Under the pieces are notes generated by a model. That model ran no database searches and was not told where the DNA came from. It saw nothing but the letters and a program-made list of their open reading frames with translations. A program made the position numbers and the translations under genes. Source: Saccharomonospora marina XMU15 (lineage in GTDB: Bacteria; Actinomycetota; Actinomycetes; Mycobacteriales; Pseudonocardiaceae). Taken from it: a DNA stretch of 64,000 nucleotides. The DNA is taken from NCBI RefSeq assembly GCF_000244955.1, contig NZ_CM001439.1, forward strand, positions 2,012,628 through 2,076,627. The letters are read 5' to 3'. Shown in pieces: positions 30,247 through 37,849 of the stretch. The stretch's first letter is position 1. Every line of letters begins with the position of its first letter.

Positions 30247-30281
30247 CAGCCACGGCCCGCTTTTCGCTAGCCGTGCGCCGT

Positions 30282-31613
30282 TCAAAGTGGATCGGTCAAC
30301 GGTCGTCGCGTTTGGTCATACAGCTCCCGTACTTCCGTGACTTCCGATAACCCGCGGGCTTCCACTGCGCGAATTACTTCGGCGGCCCGCCAGCGATTGG
30401 ACGGCACCACCTTCCCCGACAGCAGCGCGCGTCGGGTGGCGTCACATGCTTCGTCCGGCCGGTCGGCGGCGACCAGCGCCAACGCCAGATCCAGGTTCGC
30501 GGCGGCGACCCTGCGGGGCCACCTGCCGACATCCTCGCTCGGCGACAGCCGTGCGATGACCTCCCGCGCGTACTCCTCGGCGGCCGGATCACCCGCCCAC
30601 GCCAGGGTGGTCGCGGTGTAGGAGACGGACTTGTTCGGGTCGTACCGGTAGTGGTGCTCCGGCTGGTCAGGACGCTTACGCGGTGACACCAACTCGTGCA
30701 CGCGTTCGATCGCGCGGTAGGTCTCGCGCCGTTGCCCGAGGCGGGCCAGGGCCCGCCCTTCCTGCGCCGTGGCCTGGATAGCGATGGAACTGCCCGGCGG
30801 CGCCGCGTGCCGTGCCCGGCGCGACAGCTCCAGCGCTCGCCGGTAGTCGCCATCGGTGAGCACCCGCCACGCCTCGGTCTCGTAGCTCCACGCCCGGATC
30901 TCGTCGTGCCCGACCTGCTCGGCCAGTGCGATGGCCGTCCGCAGCCGTGCCGTAGCGGCGGCAGTGTGTTCGAGGTCGATGTGCACGGTCGCCGCAAGCA
31001 ACGACAGCCAGCCCCCGACCACGAGCAGCCGCCGATGTTGCGCCAAGGTAGCGCGCGCGTCCAGCAGCCGCTCCACGTAGGCCAGATGGGTACGCAAACG
31101 CTCCAGCAACACGGCGGGTGGCGTGTCGCAGTACGACATCGCTAGTGCGTCGAAGGTGTGTTCCAGCGCGGTCAGTGTCGAATCGCCGACGTCGCTGGCC
31201 TCGACCCGGCGCGCGAGTTCCAGCGCGGCGAGTTCGTCGTCCACGCGGTCGAGACCTCGCGATTCCGGCGGCGCCCACGGCTGTGCGCGCAACGGGCCCA
31301 GCGATTCGACCTTCGCCCTACACTCACGCCGTTCCCGGGACTTCGCGTGCTCGGCGTGGTCGCGCCTGGCCGTTTCGAGTTCCTCGAACGCGGCGAACAG
31401 CGAACCCTTCGCGCCGCACCGTTCGTCCGCCAGCCGCCAGAACCGCTCGTCGGCCTGCGCGCGCCCGTTCTCGATGTGGCTGACCGAGCTTCGGTCCCGG
31501 TGCGTCAGCCGCCCGAACTCGCCTTGCGTGAGACCCGCCGCCTTGCGGAAGGCCGACAGGCGTTCGCCCAGTTCCCGGCGCAACTCAGCTATCTGGTGCG
31601 GTTCGCGTGCCAT
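30282..31613 (-). CDS. XRE-family regulator with TPR-like C-terminal region
   Basis: The 443-residue protein starts with a Cro/CI-type helix-turn-helix (residues 10-65: LSAFRKAAGLTQGEFGRLTHRDRSSVSHIENG region). A long helical repeat region follows (about 130-430) with pairs such as ALELSRRARHAAPPGS and GRALARLGQRRETYRAIERV, typical of TPR repeats. This is the common actinobacterial architecture in which the TPR part senses a peptide or partner. It is divergent from two small coupled genes, its likely targets. The ATG at 31613 is preferred, with GGGAGCGG upstream; the frame is open to 31859. Confidence 0.88.
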   Translation of the reverse strand: MAREPHQIAELRRELGERLSAFRKAAGLTQGEFGRLTHRDRSSVSHIENGRAQADERFWRLADERCGAKGSLFAAFEELETARRDHAEHAKSRERRECRAKVESLGPLRAQPWAPPESRGLDRVDDELAALELARRVEASDVGDSTLTALEHTFDALAMSYCDTPPAVLLERLRTHLAYVERLLDARATLAQHRRLLVVGGWLSLLAATVHIDLEHTAAATARLRTAIALAEQVGHDEIRAWSYETEAWRVLTDGDYRRALELSRRARHAAPPGSSIAIQATAQEGRALARLGQRRETYRAIERVHELVSPRKRPDQPEHHYRYDPNKSVSYTATTLAWAGDPAAEEYAREVIARLSPSEDVGRWPRRVAAANLDLALALVAADRPDEACDATRRALLSGKVVPSNRWRAAEVIRAVEARGLSEVTEVRELYDQTRRPLTDPL

Positions 31614-31770
31614 CGGCTTTCCGCTCCCTGTGCGGTGATCAGGCCTGAATCCCGAGAGTAATGGGTGTGAAGCTCGGTGTGTATCGCTGCCGCGCGATGT
31701 CGCACCCACCCGGGCACATTCCATGGTGCTGTCGGTCGATCCGGCCGCGAACCGAAGGAAGGCAGGCGCT

Positions 31771-31917
31771 ATGGCCAACACACTCGCCACCCGGCCCAGA
31801 CTGTCCCACCGGCAGTGGCACGACATCGAGGATGTGCTCGCCCAGATGTGTGAACGCACCCACGGTCAGTTGGAGGACCTCCACGGCGGCGGCTGCGCGA
31901 GGCGGGAATCCCGATGA
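31771..31917 (+). CDS. small unknown protein (48 aa)
   Basis: The 48-residue protein starts MANTLATRPRLSHRQWHDIE and continues with a mostly helical stretch and a glycine pair. A strong AAGGAAGGCAGG precedes the ATG, and the stop overlaps the next gene (ATGA), so it looks genuinely translated. Divergent from the XRE/TPR regulator. No function is recognised; regulated small proteins beside such regulators are sometimes signalling peptides or antitoxin-like, but nothing here proves that. Confidence 0.65.
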   Translation: MANTLATRPRLSHRQWHDIEDVLAQMCERTHGQLEDLHGGGCARRESR

Positions 31918-32375
31918 GCGGCAACGGATCGACCGCCGTGCTGTACGACAACGCGACCGCAGAACTGTCCGTCTCGCTCGTGCCTGCTCAAGCGGAGCTG
32001 ATTGAGCGGCTCCTCCTGTGCGAAGGCGATCCGTGTACGGCCGCCGCTTTGCTGCGGGCGGCGCGGCAGCCGCACGTCGCGACCAACGAACCCGGCGCGG
32101 CCGCCATCCGGGCACTGCGACCACCGGCGCACGTCGACCTACCCGCCGCGCTGCTGCGCATAGCGCGCGCCGTCGACAGCGAAACCGAAGCCCTCTACCG
32201 CCGCAAGGACAGCGGCGACACCGGCGTCCTTGCGCTGCTGCGCTCCATCGCCTTGCGCCTGCTGGAACTCGGGTTCACGGTTGCCGAGGAAGGTGGGATC
32301 GAATGCCGCGACATCGAGGAGGCGATCGCACAGGCGTACGGCTTCTCGGCACAGCGGTCCGGCGCCGATATCTGA
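31914..32375 (+). CDS. unknown protein coupled to the 48-aa gene
   Basis: The 153-residue protein is rich in Ala and Leu, with likely helices at AQAELIERLLLCEG, VDLPAALLRIARAVDSETEALY and VLALLRSIALRLLELGF. No signal or membrane helix is clear. It overlaps the upstream small gene by 4 bases and is probably controlled by the divergent XRE/TPR protein. I do not recognise the family. Confidence 0.7.
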   Translation: MSGNGSTAVLYDNATAELSVSLVPAQAELIERLLLCEGDPCTAAALLRAARQPHVATNEPGAAAIRALRPPAHVDLPAALLRIARAVDSETEALYRRKDSGDTGVLALLRSIALRLLELGFTVAEEGGIECRDIEEAIAQAYGFSAQRSGADI

Positions 32376-32480
32376 CCACCCGGGTGGAGGCGGAGGGCAC
32401 GAATGGCAGCCAGACGTTTCGAGAGTGCGGTGATGTCCTTCGCCGAAGATCGGCGATCAGCGCGATCTTGCTGAGACCGA

Positions 32481-33662
32481 TCAACGGGGCGCGAGCCGCC
32501 AGGTGTGCTGGTCGAACCAGACGGTGTGGGTGTCGGGTGTGACGGTGAGCCCGAACGAGTCCCAGCCTGGCCTTCCGAGGTCGTTCCAGGTGCGGTGTGC
32601 CTGCTCGACGAAGCGCCAGAGGCGGCGGGGTCCGCCTTCGGCGACCTCATGCTGTCCGTCGTGGGTGGCGAGGGCGATCTCGGCCCAGGAGCCGTCCGGG
32701 GTGGCGATCCAGGATGCGGTCGGTGGGGTGCCGCTGTAGGCGGGAATGGCGCCGCCCTCGGGGAGGGTGTAGCCGTAGGCGATCTCGGCACCGAGTTCGA
32801 AGGAGGCGAGGAACCAGACCAGCAGCGAGTTCCAGGGGGTGTTCGGGTCGAGGCTGGTGGTGCGGTGTTCGGCTTGGTCGTGGTCGCGTTCGACGCGGAA
32901 TCCGGCCGGGTTGTCGCCTGGCGTGTGCCGCAGATCCATGAACGCGGCGTAGGTCGCGTCGAACCGGCCTTCCGCGCGGTTCTCGGCGGTGCGGGTGAGG
33001 CGGACGAGGCTGCCTGCGCCGGGCGCGGGTTTGAGGTCGGTCAGGATCACTCCGCCTGGCCGGACCTGCTCGACCCAGGCCCGCGGGATCGCGGGGACGG
33101 CGCAGGTGGCGATGATCGCGTCGAACGGCGCGTGTTCCGGCAGCCCGGCCGCTCCGTCGCAGGCGACCAGCGTCGGGTGATAGCCGAGTCCGGCAAGCCG
33201 CTGGCGGGCCAGCTCGACGAGGTCGGCCTCGACGTCGACCGAGTAGACCTGCTCGTCGCCGAGCCGGTGCGCCAGGAGGCCGGCGTTGTAGCCGGTGCCG
33301 GTGCCGACTTCCAGCACCCGCGAACCGTCGGTGAGGTGCAGAGCTTCGATCATGCGGGTCATCAACCCTGGCTGGGTCGACGACGACAGCACCGTCGTGC
33401 CGCCGGTCGCGGTCGGGGCGAGCGCGGTGATCAGCGCGGTGTTGGCGTAGACGGCGGCGAGGTCGTCGACGCTGGCGCGCTGCGCCCAGCTGCCGTCCGA
33501 GGTCTGCTGGTGGTACGTGGGGACGAACGCGTGCCGGGGAACCGCTCGGACGGCGTCGACCAGACGCGGGTCGGTGAGCTTGCCCGCCGCGGCCAACTCG
33601 TCGGCGAGCCGCTGCGCGTGCGGCTCCCACTCGACGTCAGTGGTGGTGTTCGTTGTGGTCAC
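32481..33662 (-). CDS. tgmC: graspetide-associated O-methyltransferase (PIMT-like)
   Basis: This is a protein-isoaspartate methyltransferase-like enzyme of 393 residues. The SAM motif VLEVGTGTGYNAGLLAHRLG (near 130), the acidic end of the next strand (VYSVDVEADLV) and the N-terminal LVDAVRAVPRHAFVP are PCMT features. The roughly 170-residue C-terminal extension (from TPWNSLLVWFLASFELGAEIAYG on) matches the methyltransferase of ATP-grasp peptide maturase systems (TgmC). In characterised graspetide systems related enzymes methylate an aspartate, which then forms an aspartimide. The GTG start overlaps the stop of a truncated ATP-grasp gene (GTGA). No precursor peptide gene is visible, so the enzyme may be an orphan. 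Confidence 0.85.
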   Translation of the reverse strand: MTTTNTTTDVEWEPHAQRLADELAAAGKLTDPRLVDAVRAVPRHAFVPTYHQQTSDGSWAQRASVDDLAAVYANTALITALAPTATGGTTVLSSSTQPGLMTRMIEALHLTDGSRVLEVGTGTGYNAGLLAHRLGDEQVYSVDVEADLVELARQRLAGLGYHPTLVACDGAAGLPEHAPFDAIIATCAVPAIPRAWVEQVRPGGVILTDLKPAPGAGSLVRLTRTAENRAEGRFDATYAAFMDLRHTPGDNPAGFRVERDHDQAEHRTTSLDPNTPWNSLLVWFLASFELGAEIAYGYTLPEGGAIPAYSGTPPTASWIATPDGSWAEIALATHDGQHEVAEGGPRRLWRFVEQAHRTWNDLGRPGWDSFGLTVTPDTHTVWFDQHTWRLAPR

Positions 33663-34030
33663 GGGCGTCCCCTTGGGTGGGTGAGCAGGTCGGCCAGGGC
33701 CGTGGTGATCGGTGCCCCGGTCTGGGCTTCCAGCCAGCCGTACTGGCCGGAGCTGTTCGATTCCAGGAACCACCATCGCCCCTCGGCATCGATGGCGAAA
33801 TCCACTGCGGCGTAGGCCAGACCCAGGGTATCCAGGTAGCGGCGCAGGCCCTTCTCAACATTCGGCGGTGTATCGACGAGCTGGTAGCGCAACGCGGTGA
33901 AATCGGCCCGCCAGTCCATCCGCGCCGCCGGCGAGTCCGCGGTGATCGCGATGGTGAACATCCGCTCGCCGATCACGATCACCCGTGCTTCGCGGGTCTT
34001 GGTCTTTCCTGAACCCGGTTCAGGTGCCGG
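33659..34030 (-). pseudogene. tgmB: C-terminal fragment of a TgmB-like ATP-grasp peptide ligase
   Basis: The frame encodes EARVIVIGERMFTIAITA, then DWRADFTALRYQLVDTPP, VEKGLRRYLDTLGLAYAAVDF and WWFLESNSSGQYGWLE. These are the last ATP-grasp blocks of TgmB/MvdD-type ligases, including the metal-binding E-x-N of LESNSS. Full-length members are about 320 residues; here a stop at 34031-34033 cuts the frame and only about 120 codons remain. A GTG at 33982 could start a 107-residue peptide. The N-terminal two thirds, with the peptide- and much of the ATP-binding site, are missing, and the sirtuin gene lies beyond. The fragment therefore cannot be an active ligase. Confidence 0.75.
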
Positions 34031-34225
34031 TCAACGGAGGCGGTACACGTTCGGCGAAGGCGGCACGATCAAGCGCGGCCATCACGACATCCCGGCAAGG
34101 AGTTCGTCGTGAGCCTGGCGGGCCGTCGGCTCGACGTCGTACCAATGGAGCGCGGCTGCGCCTGCCCGATCGCGTCGTGCCCAGGGAACAGGGCGCGGTT
34201 GCCCCGTAGGCTGGAAACCGTGCGG

Positions 34226-35101
34226 ATGAGGCCGACCCTGACCTGGACACCGACCGGTGTGCCCGCGCCCGTGACGACCGACCTGGACGAGGTCGTGCGG
34301 GTGCTGGGTGAGCGTGGCGTGGTGGTGGTCAGCGGCGCGGGCATTTCCACCGAGTCGGGTATCCCGGACTACCGGGGCGCGGGTGGGACGCTGCGGCGGC
34401 ACTCGCCGATGACCTATCAGGAGTTCGTCGGCAGCGAGGAAGGCAGGCGCCGGTACTGGGCGCGCAGCCACCTCGGCTGGGCCACGGTCGCGCGCGCCAG
34501 GCCGAACGCGGGCCACCACGCTGTGGCTGCGCTGCGGGCGGGCGGCTACCTGTCGGGCATCATCACGCAGAACGTCGACGGCCTGCACCAGAGGGCCGGA
34601 GCCAGCGCAGTGGCGGAACTGCACGGCAGCCTCGCCCGTGTCGTGTGCCTTTCCTGCCGCCGAACCAGCGCACGGCACGAGCTCGATCGACGCCTGCGGC
34701 AGGCCAACCCGTCCTTCCGCGCCGAGGCGACGAAGCTCAACCCCGACGGTGACGTCGACCTCGCCGAGCACGTGGTGCGGGAGTTCCGGCTCGTGCCGTG
34801 TGCCGCGTGCGGCTCCGGTGTGCTGAAGCCGGACGTGGTGTTCTTCGGCGAGAACGTGCCGCGCCCGCTGGTGCGGCGGTGCTACGAACTGGTCGAGGAA
34901 GCCAGCGCCGTGCTGGTGCTGGGTTCCTCGCTGACGGTGCTGTCCGGACTGCGGTTCGTCCGCCGTGCCGCGGAGCAGGGCAAGCCGGTGCTGATCGTGA
35001 ACCAGGGGGAGACCCGCGGCGACAGCCACGCCCGGCTCCGCGTGGAGCTGCCCTTGGGGAAGGCGCTCACCGAGGTGGCCGGCCGGCTCGGTTGCGCCTG
35101 A
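34226..35101 (+). CDS. Sir2-family NAD-dependent deacylase
   Basis: This is a sirtuin of 291 residues that removes acyl groups from lysines using NAD. The NAD motif VVSGAGISTESGIPDYRG is near residue 35, and QNVDGLH and the catalytic histidine in ELHGS (near 130) follow. A zinc ribbon is present as C-x2-C (VCLSCRR) and C-x2-C (VPCAACGSG). GSSLTV and IVNQGET complete the Rossmann part. The start may be ATG 34226 or GTG 34220, with only a weak ribosome site. The 5' flank borders the truncated graspetide gene, so the junction of a deletion may lie just upstream. Confidence 0.93.
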   Translation: MRPTLTWTPTGVPAPVTTDLDEVVRVLGERGVVVVSGAGISTESGIPDYRGAGGTLRRHSPMTYQEFVGSEEGRRRYWARSHLGWATVARARPNAGHHAVAALRAGGYLSGIITQNVDGLHQRAGASAVAELHGSLARVVCLSCRRTSARHELDRRLRQANPSFRAEATKLNPDGDVDLAEHVVREFRLVPCAACGSGVLKPDVVFFGENVPRPLVRRCYELVEEASAVLVLGSSLTVLSGLRFVRRAAEQGKPVLIVNQGETRGDSHARLRVELPLGKALTEVAGRLGCA

Positions 35102-35134
35102 CAACCGGCTCCGGCGCAGCATCCGTGGTCATTT

Positions 35135-35158
35135 TTGCCGAATCGGCAAGAATTCTTG
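35135..35158. promoter_or_regulatory. overlapping palindromes before the flavoprotein gene
   Basis: TTGCCGA-A-TCGGCAA (35135-35149) and CAAGAATTCTTG (35147-35158) are two perfect palindromes sharing three bases. They lie about 50-70 bases before the start of the flavoprotein, where a repressor would act. Confidence 0.55.
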
Positions 35159-35206
35159 TCACCTTTCGCGCGGTGGGCGGATCGTTGCCGGTGGAGGTGA
35201 TCTCGC

Positions 35207-36200
35207 ATGGTCGATCGGTTGCGTGACAGCTATGACGTGGTGGTGATCGGAGGTGGTGCGGCGGGGCTGAGCGGTGCGTTGACGCTGTCCCGTGCCCTGC
35301 GGAGGGTGGTGGTGCTGGATTCGGGCCGCCCGCGCAACGCACCGGCCGCCGGGGTGCACGGCCTGCTCGGCCGCGAGGGAACCGAGCCGGCGGAGTTGCT
35401 GGCGCGCGGTCGGGCGGAGGTGCGTCGCTACGGCGGCGAGGTGGTGCCCGGTGAGGTCGAGACCGTTCGCCGCGACGAGAACGGGCAGGGCGCGGCGACC
35501 TCCTTCGTCGTGAGGCTGACCGACGGCAGCCAGACCCGGGCACGGCGCCTACTGGTGGCCACCGGATTGGCGGACGAGTTGCCGGACATCCCGGGACTGT
35601 CGCAACGCTGGGGCCGCGACGTACTGCACTGCCCGTACTGCCACGGCTGGGAGGCCAGACACCGCACGATCGGCGTGCTCGCCACCGGACCCATGTCGGT
35701 GCACCAGGCGTTGCTGCTGCGCCAGTGGAGCGAGCACGTCCGGTTCTTCTCGCGGGGCAGGCCGGTGACCGATGAACAGGCCGAGCAGTTGGCAGCACGC
35801 GGAATCGCCACGATCGACGGCGAGGTGGTGGCACTGCGGATCGTCGACGACACACTCCTCGGCGTGCGACTCGGTGACGGGTCCGTGGTGGAACTCGATT
35901 TCGTCGCGGTGTCGCCGCGAATGGTGGCGCGCGCCGGCTTCCTCACCGAGTTGGGGCTGCACCCCCGTGCCGCACCCGATGGGCGAGTCGCTCGCCGCGG
36001 ATGCGACCGGGCGCACCGACGTGCCCGGTGTCTGGGTGGCGGGCAACGTCAGTGACCCCATGGCCCAGGTCGGCATGGCCGCCGCAGCGGGCAGCGCGGC
36101 GGCGGCCCAGCTCAACGCCGACCTGGTCACCGAGGAGACCGAGCGCGCCGTGCGGACCCTGCGCGTGGTCCGCTCGTCGGCTTCGGCGGCCCAGCGGTGA
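35207..36200 (+). CDS. thioredoxin-reductase-like flavoprotein, frameshifted
   Basis: The N-terminal FAD motif VVVIGGGAAGLSGALTLSRA (residues 10-29) and the redox pair C-P-Y-C in VLHCPYCHGWEA (near 145) mark the family of small NAD(P)/FAD disulfide oxidoreductases. At the CCCCC run (35962-35966) the frame breaks. The first frame runs to 36055 as unrelated residues, while the expected C-terminus (HPMGESLAADA, then VPGVWVAGNVSDPMAQVGMA) continues in the next frame to 36200. Removing one C restores a normal 330-residue protein. It is either a recent inactivating mutation or a sequencing error in the C-run. Without the C-terminal FAD motif the enzyme would not bind cofactor properly. Confidence 0.82.
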
Positions 36201-36212
36201 GCATGGCACGCG

Positions 36213-37721
36213 TCAGCCGACGACGGGAAGCTTCACGCTCACGTCCTTGAGCAGCATCGCGCCGGGCGTGCGGCTGCCGTGCAGCGCGAACATGTCCGAG
36301 ACCGGGCTCACCGTGAGGAACAGCGACTCGCCCTCCTCGACGGTGGCGGCCACCGACGGCAGCTCGATCTGGCGCCGGGTGCCGAGGCCGACGCTTTCCT
36401 CCCGGTGCGGCAGCACGTTGTTCTGGACCACCTGCGCGTCCACCGCCGAGGTGCCGACGCTGAGCGCGAAGAACGCCCTGCTGTCCACGCCCAGTGCGGT
36501 GACCAGCGCGTCCAGCTGCGAGGTGCCCGCGATGGTCAGCGGGCCGTCGGCGATCTTGATCTGCTGCGGCAGGCCCGCCGCCGTCGTGGTGGTGATGTCG
36601 GGCAGCGAGTACCGCGCCGTCGGGGCGACCGAGTCCACGCTGAGGCAGTCACCGCGGGCGGTCATCAGGTGGTAGCGGCCGTGGCCGGTCAGCTCGCGCG
36701 GGGCGCCCAGCAGGTTCTCGGCGAAGAACCGCAGTTCCAGCTCGTCGTAACCGGCTCCGCTCAGCCGTGCCGAACACGCGTCACCGGGCACCGCCGTGCC
36801 GATGGGTAGCACGTTCGGCAGCGCGTGCCCGCCGTTGTAGCCGATGAGCAGGCTGTCGCGGCGGGCACGGTCGGTCAGCGCCAGGTCGAAGTTGTCGATC
36901 GCCTGATCCAGCGGGAACAGGTTGTCGCTGCTGCCCTGCCGCAGCAGTACCGGAATGTCCAGTTTCCTGCCCTGCTCGACGTGGAAGCCGGGACCGTTGT
37001 CGTGGAAGAACTCGGCCATGCTCGCGGGCCAGTTCCCGGTGGCCATGCCCTCGGCGAATCCGGCGTGGACGGTCGAGGTGTGCGCGTCGAGACCCGCGGT
37101 GTAGAGCAGACCCGTCCACGCCGTGCGTACCACATCGCTCGGCGCGAGGCTTTCGTTCAGCGAGTACCAGGTGATCTGCGGAGCGAGCGCGTCGAAGCGC
37201 GTGCGGCCGGTCAGCATCAGTTCGGTGAACGCGCCCACGAACTGGTAGCCACCGCCGTAGGAGCCGCCGATCGCGCCGAGCACCGGGTCTTCCGGGCCGT
37301 CGCGCTTCACCCAGTCCAGACTCGCCACGTAGTCGATGACGGCGATGACGTCCGCGCCCTCAAAGGCGGGGTCTTCGACGTGTGCCTTACCGCCGCTTTC
37401 CCCGAAGCCACGCTGGTCGATGCTGACCACGCCGAAGCCCGCGTCGAGGTAGCGCTGGAACGAACCGGGCGCGGAGGTACGGCTGCCGCCCCAGCCGTGG
37501 CTGTGCAGCAGCACGGGGACGCGGTTGTCCTTCGACGCGGCGGCGGGCTTGAACACGCTCACACAGATGTCAACCGGCCCGGGTTCGAGCACGTCGGTCT
37601 CGGCCACGCTGGGGATGCAGACGTTGTCCGGACCGGAAGGCTCACCACCGGCCGAAACCGGTGCTGCCAGCACGATCCCGGCGGTCAGGGCGACCACCGC
37701 CGCCAGACTGGTTGTGCGCAT
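36213..37721 (-). CDS. secreted CocE/S15-type alpha/beta hydrolase
   Basis: The 502-residue protein starts with a signal peptide (MRTTSLAAVVALTAGIVLAAPVSA). The hydrolase core has VLLHSHGWGGSR (oxyanion region), the nucleophile elbow GAIGGSYGGG (near residue 160) and a histidine in YNGGHALPN near 315. A C-terminal beta-rich domain (about 390-502) resembles the jelly-roll of X-Pro dipeptidyl-peptidases and CocE. It acts outside the cell on a peptide or ester; the substrate is unknown. ATG 37721 has GGGAGGAC upstream. Confidence 0.85.
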   Translation of the reverse strand: MRTTSLAAVVALTAGIVLAAPVSAGGEPSGPDNVCIPSVAETDVLEPGPVDICVSVFKPAAASKDNRVPVLLHSHGWGGSRTSAPGSFQRYLDAGFGVVSIDQRGFGESGGKAHVEDPAFEGADVIAVIDYVASLDWVKRDGPEDPVLGAIGGSYGGGYQFVGAFTELMLTGRTRFDALAPQITWYSLNESLAPSDVVRTAWTGLLYTAGLDAHTSTVHAGFAEGMATGNWPASMAEFFHDNGPGFHVEQGRKLDIPVLLRQGSSDNLFPLDQAIDNFDLALTDRARRDSLLIGYNGGHALPNVLPIGTAVPGDACSARLSGAGYDELELRFFAENLLGAPRELTGHGRYHLMTARGDCLSVDSVAPTARYSLPDITTTTAAGLPQQIKIADGPLTIAGTSQLDALVTALGVDSRAFFALSVGTSAVDAQVVQNNVLPHREESVGLGTRRQIELPSVAATVEEGESLFLTVSPVSDMFALHGSRTPGAMLLKDVSVKLPVVG

Positions 37722-37804
37722 CCGCAGTCCTCCCGCTCGCACCGTCGCGTCGTGTGCTCATCAACGACGGCGGCGCGAAAGGGGTTCGCCCCACTTCGCG
37801 GAAA

Positions 37805-37844
37805 GACCCGTGGTGCCCCACCACCGGGCGGGGCACCACGGGTC
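37805..37844 (-). terminator. strong hairpin after the sugar dehydrogenase gene
   Basis: A perfect 15-bp stem (GACCCGTGGTGCCCC and its complement) with a 10-base loop begins 6 bases past the stop of the dehydrogenase gene, before the hydrolase gene on the same strand. Confidence 0.75.
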
Positions 37845-37849
37845 GGTTC

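Noticed and set aside
34020-34250. Possible graspetide precursor (76-residue minus-strand frame)
   Set aside because: It has no precursor-like repeats of acidic and Thr/Ser residues, and overlaps the sirtuin start. I found no convincing tgmA.
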